Shown: positions 7,690-14,461 of the stretch, one piece after another
Position numbering within the stretch: the first letter of the stretch is position 1
Layout: each line of letters starts with the position of its first letter
From: Lawsonibacter hominis
GTDB lineage: Bacteria; Bacillota; Clostridia; Oscillospirales; Oscillospiraceae
Direction of reading: 5' to 3'
Length of the DNA: 26,756 nt
NCBI RefSeq assembly: GCF_014287895.1
Contig: NZ_JACOPP010000032.1
Coordinates: 1-26,756, forward strand
Program-made: the position numbers and the translations under genes
Notes under the pieces: generated by a model
What the model saw: only the letters and a program-made list of their open reading frames with translations
The model's database searches: none
What the model was told of the DNA's origin: nothing

Positions 7690-7849
7690 GGCATCACCGC
7701 ACAATTCCCCGCGCGCGTCTTGGCGGCCGATTCGCCCCGCAAATGCGTTGCAAGACCTTGCAGTATACAAAGTGTTCCTGCGGTTTTGCGTCTTTTTGCG
7801 GCACAAATTTTCGCGCCAATCCGCACGCGCTGAATGATGCGGTAATGCC
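7690..7849. repeat. MITE-like fold-back element, 160 bp
   Basis: The first 18 bases (7690-7707) and the reverse complement of the last 18 (7832-7849) match at 15 positions. Pairing continues inward imperfectly through GCGCG and TTGGCG blocks. No coding sequence lies inside. The element begins immediately after the SDR stop codon and ends 27 bp before the nitroreductase -35. This is the form of a non-autonomous miniature inverted-repeat element or a large intergenic repeat. I saw no clear target-site duplication and no second copy in the window. Confidence 0.55.
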
Positions 7850-7875
7850 CCAAGGAAAAATTTGCAGCTTTCCTG

Positions 7876-7904
7876 TTTACCTTTTGCCCCAAAACCGGTA
7901 TACT
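7876..7904 (+). promoter_or_regulatory. Promoter of the nitroreductase gene
   Basis: TTTACC (7876-7881) and TATACT (7899-7904) are separated by 17 bp, and the start codon follows at 7944. The spacing is ideal and the -10 is good, while the -35 is moderate. Confidence 0.65.
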
Positions 7905-7943
7905 GTAGGCGAACGATCAAACAGGAAAGGAAGGTCATTTTTT

Positions 7944-8474
7944 ATGATGAATCTGGAAGCGCTGAAGGTCCTCAGAGAGCGCCGCAGCTGCCGCAGCTAC
8001 AAGAACGAACAGATCGCCGACGCCGAACTGGAAGCCGTGCTGGAGGCCGGTACCTACGCACCCACCGGACGGGGCGCACAGTCCCCTGTGATCGTGGCGG
8101 TGCAGGACCGGGAGACCATCGGCCGGCTGCGCAGAATGAACGCGGCCATCATGGGCAACCCGGACGCCGACCCCTTCTACGGCGCCCCCACCGTGTTGGT
8201 GGTGCTGGCCGACAAGAGCCTCCCCACCCATGTGTATGACGGCGCCTGCGTCATGTGCAACCTGCTCAATGCCGCCCATGCCGCGGGCCTGGACGCCTGC
8301 TGGATCCACCGGGCCCGGGAGGAATTCGACTCCGAAGAGGGCAAGGCTCTGCTGAAGCAGTGGGGGATCGAGGGCGACTATGAGGGCATCGGCCACTGCA
8401 TCCTGGGCTACCGCTCCGGCGAACTCCAGAGCGCCGCCGAACGCAAGGCGGACTATGTGATCCGTGTAAAATGA
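7944..8474 (+). CDS. Nitroreductase family FMN-dependent oxidoreductase
   Basis: The 176-residue protein belongs to the small nitroreductase fold that binds FMN as a dimer and passes electrons from NAD(P)H to nitro, quinone or flavin substrates. The N-terminal phosphate-binding segment RERRSCRSYKNEQI and the following APTGRGAQSPVIVAVQD stretch are diagnostic. The C-terminal part (GHCILGYRSGE) contacts the cofactor in relatives. The start follows AAAGGAAGG (7926-7934); a second Met is next to it. It is transcribed alone between its own promoter and a strong terminator. The physiological substrate is not deducible. Confidence 0.9.
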   Translation: MMNLEALKVLRERRSCRSYKNEQIADAELEAVLEAGTYAPTGRGAQSPVIVAVQDRETIGRLRRMNAAIMGNPDADPFYGAPTVLVVLADKSLPTHVYDGACVMCNLLNAAHAAGLDACWIHRAREEFDSEEGKALLKQWGIEGDYEGIGHCILGYRSGELQSAAERKADYVIRVK

Positions 8475-8481
8475 TCCGGAA

Positions 8482-8523
8482 AAAACGCCCCGCGCGCCGC
8501 TTTTGCGGCGCGCGGGGCGTTTT
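8482..8523. terminator. Bidirectional intrinsic terminator
   Basis: A perfect 19-bp stem (8482-8500 with 8505-8523) closes on a TTTT loop. It is bounded by A-runs on the left and T-runs on the right, so it can end the nitroreductase transcript and, from the opposite strand, the flotillin transcript. Confidence 0.92.
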
Positions 8524-8535
8524 CGGACGGGCGGG

Positions 8536-9969
8536 TTATTCTGTGGGCGCCGGGGCGTCTCCGGGATCCGGCGCGGGCGCTTCCGGGGCGGCGGGAGGCT
8601 GGGGCGCCTTCTCCTTCCCCAGGAAGGAGGGCAGCTCCATGCCCGCCATCTGGAACATCTCGTTCATCGGCGGGATGGACTTCATCAGCCCTGAGACAAA
8701 ACCCGCTGTGGCGGTTTTGCCGTCCCTGCCCTCGCCGGAATCCCAGACGGTGACCTTGTCGATCTTCACGTTCTTCACCGCGTCCACCTGGATGCGCATG
8801 AGCTCCTCCATCTTGTCGGCCAGCATCAGGCGCACGGCGTTCTCCGCGTCGCCTCCGGCGGCGGAGACGACCTCCCGCAGGCCCTCGGCCTGCTTGACCA
8901 GGACGGCCTGGGCGCCTTCGGCCTCGGCCTGCATTTTGGCCAGGATGGCGTCCGCCTCGCCCTTTGCACGCCGGCGGATCTGCTCGGCTTCGGCCTCGGC
9001 CTCCAGCTCCTTGCGGCGCTTGTCAATCTCGGTCTTGACGATGATGTCGGCCTCTTGGGTGGCCTTCTCGCGGGCGGCACGGGCGGCCTCGGCCTTCTGC
9101 TCGGCGGCGTAGGCCTCTTCCAGCGCCTGGGCGGCGGCGATCTTCTCGGCGGCGGTGGCGATGCGGGTGGCCTCGGCCTCCTTCTCCCGCCGCTGGGCGT
9201 TGGACATGGCTACCTCCACCTTGGAGGTGTTCTCGCCCTGGATGGCGGTGGCGTCGGCCTGGGCGACCTGGATGCGCTGGTCGCGGCGGGCCTGGGCCTC
9301 GCCGATGGAACCGTCGCGGTCCTTCTCGGCCACGTTCTTCTTGGCGTCGTTGATGGCCTTGGCGGCGGCCTCCTTGCCCAGGGCGTCAATGTAGCCGGAC
9401 TCGTCGGAGATGTCGGTGACGTTGACGTTGATCAGGCGCAGGCCGATCTTCTTCAGCTCGCCCTCCACGTTGCGGGAGACGGCCTCCAGGAACTTATCCC
9501 GGTCGGTGTTGATCTCCTCGATGTCCATGGTGGCGATGACCAGGCGCAGCTGGCCGAAGATGATGTCCTTGGCCAGCTCCTGGATCTCCTGCAGGCGCAG
9601 ACCCAGCAGACGCTCGGCGGCGTTCTGCATGACTCCGGGCTCCGTGGAGATGCCCACGGTGAAGCGGCTGGGGACGTTGATGCGGATGTTCTGGCGGGAA
9701 AGCGCGTTTTCCAGGTCCACGGAGATGGACAGGGGCGTCAGGTCCAGAAACTCATAGGCCTGGATCACCGGCCAGATAAAGGCCGCGCCGCCGTGGATGC
9801 ACTTGGCGGACTTGGTGGAGCCGTCCTTGTTGCTGCCCACCTTGCCGTAGATGACCATGACCTTGTCGGAGGGGCATTTCTTGTAGCGTTTGAGCAGAAA
9901 GAGCAGCAGGGAAAAGACGATGACGACGATGACGCAGGTGAGGATGATCCCAAAGATTCCGTCAGGCAT
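8536..9969 (-). CDS. floT: Flotillin-like protein FloT (SPFH domain)
   Basis: A 477-residue membrane-scaffold protein. Residues 4-27 form one hydrophobic anchor. An SPFH/band-7 domain follows to about 200, then a long Ala/Glu/Arg/Lys-rich coiled coil (about 215-375) with repeated EA-type heptads, and a Pro/Ala-rich tail. Flotillins oligomerise at the membrane and organise functional microdomains that affect signalling, secretion and envelope stress tolerance. The start has GGAGGT just upstream. It lies 11 bp after the NfeD-like gene, the same pairing as yuaF-yuaG (floT) of Bacillus subtilis, which supports the call. Confidence 0.93.
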   Translation of the reverse strand: MPDGIFGIILTCVIVVIVFSLLLFLLKRYKKCPSDKVMVIYGKVGSNKDGSTKSAKCIHGGAAFIWPVIQAYEFLDLTPLSISVDLENALSRQNIRINVPSRFTVGISTEPGVMQNAAERLLGLRLQEIQELAKDIIFGQLRLVIATMDIEEINTDRDKFLEAVSRNVEGELKKIGLRLINVNVTDISDESGYIDALGKEAAAKAINDAKKNVAEKDRDGSIGEAQARRDQRIQVAQADATAIQGENTSKVEVAMSNAQRREKEAEATRIATAAEKIAAAQALEEAYAAEQKAEAARAAREKATQEADIIVKTEIDKRRKELEAEAEAEQIRRRAKGEADAILAKMQAEAEGAQAVLVKQAEGLREVVSAAGGDAENAVRLMLADKMEELMRIQVDAVKNVKIDKVTVWDSGEGRDGKTATAGFVSGLMKSIPPMNEMFQMAGMELPSFLGKEKAPQPPAAPEAPAPDPGDAPAPTE

Positions 9970-9980
9970 GTTTGACCTCC

Positions 9981-10700
9981 TTAATAATGGTTGTCTTGCG
10001 TGGATGCTTCCGTTTCGCTGCGCTCGACCAAAAGAGCGCCTCCCTCCAGCAGACCCGTGACGCGGACCGGACTGCCGGTGGGGATGGGGGTGTCGCTGTC
10101 GGTGAAGGCTTCCAGTTCCCGCAGCTGCTCCTGCACGGTGATGTTCACCTTGCCGGGCGCAGCGCGGCAGGCGGGGATGGTCAGGTAGACCGTGCCGGGC
10201 AGCCCCACGGCCAGGCGCACGTCCAGGGTGCCGTCATACTGCAAACGCATGGCTTCCCGCAGGATCAGGGCGATGCCCACCATGCCCGCGATGCCGATGG
10301 GCACCGCCAGGAACAGGGCCAGCAGGGGGGGCAATCCGATCTGGTTCAACCAGAGCCCGCCCCAGCCGAAGAGCGCCAGGAAGGCCACCACGCCCCGCAC
10401 GGTGAGGATGTGCAGGCCTTGAAGGCCGTGCCCCGCTCCGTCTTCGTCCAGGTCGGCGTCCGGGGACAGGTGCGCGTCGGGATCTCCGCAGCCGTCCGGG
10501 TCCGCTTCAAACGCGGCGTCCATGTCCGCGTCGGCGTCCGTGTCCGCGTCCAGCCCGCCGTCTCCGGCGGCGCCGTCGCTGTCGAACACGCCGCCTACAA
10601 AGAGCAGCACCGTCTGGATGATGAGGATCAGGGTGGCGGGTACGGCAAGGTAGAGCAGGATATGCTCCAGCGGCGTCAGGGATTGCCACCAGGCTGCCAT
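9981..10700 (-). CDS. NfeD-like membrane protein with Asp-rich loop (YuaF type)
   Basis: A 239-residue protein with a hydrophobic helix at about 13-37, a charged loop at 38-100, two more helices (about 102-118 and 123-148), and a C-terminal OB-fold domain (about 160-228, ending in the VRVTGLLEGGALLVE pattern). The OB domain and the adjacent flotillin mark it as the short NfeD partner of FloT. The loop between helix 1 and helix 2 has 17 Asp in residues 40-88, many spaced as D-x-D-x-D, suggesting divalent metal binding. The start follows AAAGGAGGAAG. No sigma-A promoter is evident in the 86 bp upstream, so it may be read from the DUF1836 promoter. Confidence 0.85.
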   Translation of the reverse strand: MAAWWQSLTPLEHILLYLAVPATLILIIQTVLLFVGGVFDSDGAAGDGGLDADTDADADMDAAFEADPDGCGDPDAHLSPDADLDEDGAGHGLQGLHILTVRGVVAFLALFGWGGLWLNQIGLPPLLALFLAVPIGIAGMVGIALILREAMRLQYDGTLDVRLAVGLPGTVYLTIPACRAAPGKVNITVQEQLRELEAFTDSDTPIPTGSPVRVTGLLEGGALLVERSETEASTQDNHY

Positions 10701-10741
10701 AAAGCTTCCTCCTTTCGTGTTCTGGGGTTCGATCTATCTTC

Positions 10742-10775
10742 ACAGCGGCCGGTCCTTCCCGCGGCAGGCCGCTGT
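10742..10775. repeat. Intergenic hairpin between DUF1836 and NfeD genes
   Basis: A 9-bp perfect stem (ACAGCGGCC at 10742-10750 with GGCCGCTGT at 10767-10775) encloses a 16-nt loop. No U-run follows on the minus strand. It could attenuate or process the transcript rather than end it. Confidence 0.45.
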
Positions 10776-10786
10776 ACCTGTCCGCG

Positions 10787-11344
10787 CTAAGCCAGTTCAG
10801 CCAGAAGCGCCTCGGCCTCCCGCTTGAGCCGGGCGGCCAGGTAGGCCGTCAGGATCACGTGGAGGCAGCGCACCACCCGGTCCCGGGCGCCCGGAACGGG
10901 TTCGCTGAAATCGGATACCGCCGTCTGGCACCAGCGGGCGGCCTCGTCCGGCCCCGTGGGAGGATGCTCCTCCGTCAGGGCCGCCAGGCGCACGATATAT
11001 CGGTAAAGCTGGCTGTCGTCGATCAGATCGTCCGACTCGTCGTCCAGATCGCCGTTGACGTAGGACAGCAGGGCGCAGATCTTCTCCAGCTGCATGGAAT
11101 CCTTCAGCATGTTGATGATGACGATGCGGGAAAACTGGCGGCGGGTATACCGCTTGCGCTCCGGCGGGGCGACAAAGCCCCGGCGGACCCAGTTCTGGAT
11201 CACGTAAGGCTCCAGTCCCGTCAGGCTGGATACCTGGGAGAGCACCAGCCCCCCGGCCAAAAAGAGGGAGGCGAGCTGCGTCTCGGCTTCCTCCGGTCGG
11301 ATCCGTTCCACCGCGATGGTGGTTCCCGGCAGCGTCTTTTGCAT
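10787..11344 (-). CDS. DUF1836 domain protein, putative MerR-like HTH regulator
   Basis: The 185-residue protein contains the DUF1836 core, from LFLAGGLVLSQVSSLTGLE through the basic PPERKRYTRRQFSRI segment to KICALLSYVNGDLDDESDD. The first part resembles a MerR-type helix-turn-helix plus wing (Tyr-x-x-x-x-Phe after an Arg/Lys cluster), so DNA binding is likely. The C-terminal half is helical without known ligand residues. The ATG at 11344 sits 8 bp after AAGGGG; a GTG at 11353 would overlap that site. It has a near-consensus promoter and is followed by the NfeD-flotillin pair, which it may regulate. Its target is unknown. Confidence 0.82.
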   Translation of the reverse strand: MQKTLPGTTIAVERIRPEEAETQLASLFLAGGLVLSQVSSLTGLEPYVIQNWVRRGFVAPPERKRYTRRQFSRIVIINMLKDSMQLEKICALLSYVNGDLDDESDDLIDDSQLYRYIVRLAALTEEHPPTGPDEAARWCQTAVSDFSEPVPGARDRVVRCLHVILTAYLAARLKREAEALLAELA

Positions 11345-11376
11345 CGCGTTCACCCCTTCTTCCTCTTGGTGACTTG

Positions 11377-11405
11377 ATTGTACGATATAATCGAATGATT
11401 GTCAA
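11377..11405 (-). promoter_or_regulatory. Near-consensus sigma-A promoter of the DUF1836 gene
   Basis: On the minus strand TTGACA (11400-11405) and TACAAT (11377-11382) are 17 bp apart: a perfect -35 and a -10 one base off consensus. It is the strongest promoter in the window. The spacer and -10 region contain short GATT/AATC inverted repeats that could bind a regulator. Confidence 0.87.
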
Positions 11406-11496
11406 TGGGGTTCTGAAGATTTTTTAAAAAAAGCATGCAACGCTCTGGAAGGCGGCGGCTGCCGCCGGGGGAAATGGAATTCCGGTGAATTGGTGC

Positions 11497-11549
11497 TTTA
11501 CAAGCTGGGAAGAATATGATAAACTACTACAGCCTGTAAACAAGCAGGC
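11497..11549 (+). promoter_or_regulatory. rpsO promoter and 5' leader hairpin
   Basis: TTTACA (11497-11502) and TAAACT (11520-11525) are 17 bp apart. The predicted transcript begins near a hairpin, GCCTG (11532-11536) with CAGGC (11545-11549), and has a leader of roughly 105 nt. Ribosomal protein S15 binds structured rpsO leaders in several bacteria; whether this one is such an element is inference. Confidence 0.6.
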
Positions 11550-11636
11550 GTTACCCCGGACCTCGTCTCCTGGCTTTCACCGGCCGGTCACGCAGTCCGC
11601 GGGCAGATCTTATTTTATGAAAGGTGGAAACACGCA

Positions 11637-11903
11637 ATGATCCGTAAGGACGAAAAGACGGCCGTCATCGAGGCCAACCGCACCCATCCGACCGACACCG
11701 GCTCTCCGGAGGTCCAGATCGCCATTCTGACCGCCCGCATCCAGGAGCTGACGGAGCATCTGAAGATCCATAAGCACGACAACCACAGCCGCCGGGGCCT
11801 GCTGAAAATGGTCGGCAAGCGCCGCAAGATGCTGGATTATCTGGCCAAGAAGGACGTGGAGCGTTACCGCGCCATCATCGCAAAGCTGGGCATCCGTAAG
11901 TAA
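11637..11903 (+). CDS. rpsO: 30S ribosomal protein S15
   Basis: The 88-residue protein is a full-length S15, which binds the central domain of 16S rRNA early in small-subunit assembly. The conserved segments are all present: THPTDTGSPEVQIAILT, the HKHDNHSRRGL loop that contacts rRNA, and LLKMVGKRRKMLDYL. The start follows AAAGGTGG. It precedes pnp, the classical rpsO-pnp order, but a terminator hairpin and a structured leader separate the two. Confidence 0.98.
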   Translation: MIRKDEKTAVIEANRTHPTDTGSPEVQIAILTARIQELTEHLKIHKHDNHSRRGLLKMVGKRRKMLDYLAKKDVERYRAIIAKLGIRK

Positions 11904-11914
11904 GAAATGAAATA

Positions 11915-11938
11915 GGGGCGGCGCGAACGCGCCGCCCC
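11915..11938 (+). terminator. Intrinsic terminator of rpsO
   Basis: An 11-bp GC stem (11915-11925 with 11928-11938) with a two-base AA spacer is followed by TTCTT. The U-run is short, so some read-through into pnp is likely. Confidence 0.75.
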
Positions 11939-11985
11939 TTCTTCCCATGTACCGTTTACAGAGGACGCGCACCAGAGCCCACACG

Positions 11986-12059
11986 CTTTTTTAGCAGTTG
12001 AAGCTGTGCCCAAAGAGGTTGGACATGCCTTCAAGTGCTAAAAAGAGCCGGGCGGCTCT
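11986..12059 (+). promoter_or_regulatory. Structured pnp leader with long inverted repeat
   Basis: CTTTTTTAGCAGTTGAAG (11986-12003) and CTTCAAGTGCTAAAAAG (12029-12045) are near-perfect reverse complements around a 25-nt loop. A second hairpin, AGAGCC/GGCTCT (12044-12059), follows, then the pnp ribosome binding site. Leader hairpins upstream of pnp are processing and autoregulation targets in E. coli. A similar role here is inferred from position only. Confidence 0.55.
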
Positions 12060-12095
12060 GATGTGCGGACATACGATTCGATAAGGAGGACGCAC

Positions 12096-14246
12096 ATGTC
12101 AACCATCATCAAACACAAGGAATTCACCAATCACAAGATCTTCAAGACCGAGGTGGCGGGCCGCCCCCTGACCATCGACGTGGGCAAGGTGGCCGAGCTG
12201 GCCAGTGCTTCCGCCATGGTCACCTATGGCGAGACCACCGTGCTGGTGGCCGTGACCTGCTCCGCCCGTCCCCGGGACGGCATCGACTTCTTCCCGCTGA
12301 GCGTGGATTTTGAGGAGAAGCTGTACGCCGTGGGCCGTATCCCCGGCTCCTTCCTGCGCCGTGAGGGGCAGCCCTCTCTGCCCGCCGTTCTGGCCAGCCG
12401 CGTCATCGACCGGTCCATCCGGCCCCTGTTCCCCTATGACTTCCGCAACGACGTGGTGGTCACCGCCACCGTCATGAGCCTGGACCGGGACTGCTCCCCC
12501 GAGGTGACCGCCATGATCGGCGTGTCCGCCTGCCTGGCCTACTCCAACATCCCCTGGGCCGGCCCCATCGGCTGCCTGGAGGTGGGCTATGTGGACGGCC
12601 AGATCGTCATGAACCCCACCCAGGAGCAGAAGCACAAGTCCCAGCTGGACCTGACTGTGGCCGCCACCGAACAGAAGGTCATTATGATCGAAGCCGGCGC
12701 CAAGGAGCTGCCCGACGAGATCATGTACGACGCCATCGTCAAGGCCCATGAGGACATTAAGCAGCAGGTGGGCTTTATCAATGACCTCGTGGCCCAGATC
12801 GGCAAGGAGAAGATGACCTACGACCATGCCGACTTCGATCAGGAACTGTTCGACAAGATCGTGGAGGCCACGATGGACGAGGCCCGCGCCGCCATGGACA
12901 CCGACGACAAGAACGTGCGCGAGGAGCGCTGGAACAAGCTGATCGACCACTGGCACGCGCTCTTCCTGGAGGAGTATCCCGAGATGGACAAGTATCTCGA
13001 GGAGATCACCTACAAATTCCAGAAGAAGATCGTCAAGGCCTGGCTGCTGGAGGGCCACCGTGTGGATGGCCGCGCCAAGAACGAGATCCGCCCCCTCTCC
13101 GCCCAGGTGGGCGTGCTGCCCCGCGTCCACGGCTCCGGCCTGTTCACCCGCGGGCAGACCCAGGTCCTCTCCGTGTGTACGCTGAACACCCTCTCTGCCG
13201 CCCAGAAGCTGGATACCATCTGGGAAGAGGAAGAGAAGCGCTATCTGCATCACTATAACTTCCCCTCCTACTCCGTGGGCGAGGCCCGCGCCGCCCGCAG
13301 CGTCAACCGCCGCGAAAAGGGCCACGGCGCCCTGGCGGAGCGCGCGCTGGAGCCGGTCATCCCCAGCCAGGAGGACTTCCCCTACGCCATCCGCGTGGTC
13401 TCCGAGGTCCTCAGCTCCAACGGCTCCACCTCCCAGGGCTCCATCTGCGGCTCCACTCTGGCGCTGATGGACGCCGGTGTGCCCATCTCCGCCCCGGTGG
13501 CGGGCATCTCCTGCGGCCTCATTCAGGACGATGACGGCAGCTTTACGACCTTTATCGACATCCAGGGCGTGGAGGATTTCCACGGCGAGATGGACTTCAA
13601 GGTGGCCGGCACCAAGGCCGGCATCACCGCCATTCAGATGGACATCAAAAACGACGGCCTGTCCCACGCGATCATCAAGGAGGCCCTGGACATCACCAAG
13701 GACGCCCGCTATGCCATTCTGGACGAGATCATGCTCCCCTGCATCGCAAAGCCCCGGGACGATGTGGCTGAGACCGCGCCCAAGATGGTCAAGATGAAGA
13801 TCGACGTGGACAAGATCCGCGAGGTCATCGGCTCCGGCGGCAAGGTCATCCAGAAGATCTGCGCCGACACCGGCGCCAAGATCGACATCGAGGACGACGG
13901 CACGATCTATATCGCCGGCGTGGACAAGGCCTCCTGCGACGCCGCCAAGAAGACCATCGAGACCATCGTCTTCGTGCCCGAGGTGGGGCAGCTGTACTAC
14001 GGCAAGGTGGTGCGCATCCTCCAGTTCGGCGCGTTTGTGGAGCTGGCCCCCGGCAAGGACGGTATGGTCCACATCTCCAAGCTGGCCGATCACCGGGTGG
14101 AAAAGGTGGAGGACGTGGTCAACATCGGCGATATGATCTGGGTCAAGGTCACCGAGATCGACGAAAAGGGCCGCGTGAACCTCTCCTACAAGGACGCCCT
14201 GAAAGAGATCAAGGCCAAACAGGCCGCCGGTGAGCCGGTCAAGTAG
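12096..14246 (+). CDS. pnp: Polyribonucleotide nucleotidyltransferase (PNPase)
   Basis: A 716-residue phosphorolytic 3'-5' exoribonuclease that degrades mRNA to nucleoside diphosphates as a trimer. Two RNase PH domains flank a helical linker. The second holds the catalytic segment MDFKVAGTKAGITAIQMDIK, with D500 near its start. A KH domain follows at about 555-615 (VIGSGGKVIQKI from 577), then an S1 domain at about 632-705 (LYYGKVVRILQFGAFVEL). Length and domain order are those of complete PNPase. The start at 12096 follows AAGGAGG (12083-12089); an upstream in-frame Met has no Shine-Dalgarno. Confidence 0.98.
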   Translation: MSTIIKHKEFTNHKIFKTEVAGRPLTIDVGKVAELASASAMVTYGETTVLVAVTCSARPRDGIDFFPLSVDFEEKLYAVGRIPGSFLRREGQPSLPAVLASRVIDRSIRPLFPYDFRNDVVVTATVMSLDRDCSPEVTAMIGVSACLAYSNIPWAGPIGCLEVGYVDGQIVMNPTQEQKHKSQLDLTVAATEQKVIMIEAGAKELPDEIMYDAIVKAHEDIKQQVGFINDLVAQIGKEKMTYDHADFDQELFDKIVEATMDEARAAMDTDDKNVREERWNKLIDHWHALFLEEYPEMDKYLEEITYKFQKKIVKAWLLEGHRVDGRAKNEIRPLSAQVGVLPRVHGSGLFTRGQTQVLSVCTLNTLSAAQKLDTIWEEEEKRYLHHYNFPSYSVGEARAARSVNRREKGHGALAERALEPVIPSQEDFPYAIRVVSEVLSSNGSTSQGSICGSTLALMDAGVPISAPVAGISCGLIQDDDGSFTTFIDIQGVEDFHGEMDFKVAGTKAGITAIQMDIKNDGLSHAIIKEALDITKDARYAILDEIMLPCIAKPRDDVAETAPKMVKMKIDVDKIREVIGSGGKVIQKICADTGAKIDIEDDGTIYIAGVDKASCDAAKKTIETIVFVPEVGQLYYGKVVRILQFGAFVELAPGKDGMVHISKLADHRVEKVEDVVNIGDMIWVKVTEIDEKGRVNLSYKDALKEIKAKQAAGEPVK

Positions 14247-14260
14247 ATCGATTCCCGAAC

Positions 14261-14295
14261 GCTGGCGGCCCGCTGCATTGCAGCGGGCCGCCAGC
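14261..14295 (+). terminator. Long palindrome after pnp, probable terminator
   Basis: Two perfect 17-nt arms (14261-14277 and 14279-14295) around one central base form a very stable hairpin 15 bp after the pnp stop. No U-run follows, so it may act as an mRNA 3'-end stabiliser as much as a terminator. Confidence 0.6.
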
Positions 14296-14353
14296 CTGCT
14301 TGCGGAGGGGACTCCCGGCGTTCCGCGCCATTCGTCTTCTGCGCATCGAAAAA

Positions 14354-14402
14354 AGAGGGCTGCGGTCCGTAAGCGCGTGCGCGCGGCGGACCGCAGCCCT
14401 CT
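14354..14402 (-). terminator. Intrinsic terminator of mtaB
   Basis: A 16-bp perfect stem (14354-14369 with 14387-14402) is followed, on the minus strand, by a run of six U. This is a textbook intrinsic terminator 60 bp beyond the mtaB stop codon. Confidence 0.88.
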
Positions 14403-14461
14403 CAAAAAAGCGGCTTCACCGTTTTCGGGAGCCTCCCGTTGCGCGCCGGGGGGCGAAGGGC

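Noticed and set aside
9055..9975. Gly/Leu/Val-rich plus-strand frame opposite the flotillin gene
   Set aside because: The repetitive GG-L-x-G pattern is the reverse reading of the flotillin coiled-coil Ala/Glu codons, not a real glycine-rich protein.
12063..12095. Upstream start for pnp
   Set aside because: A Shine-Dalgarno is correctly placed only for the Met at 12096, and PNPase begins near there in relatives.
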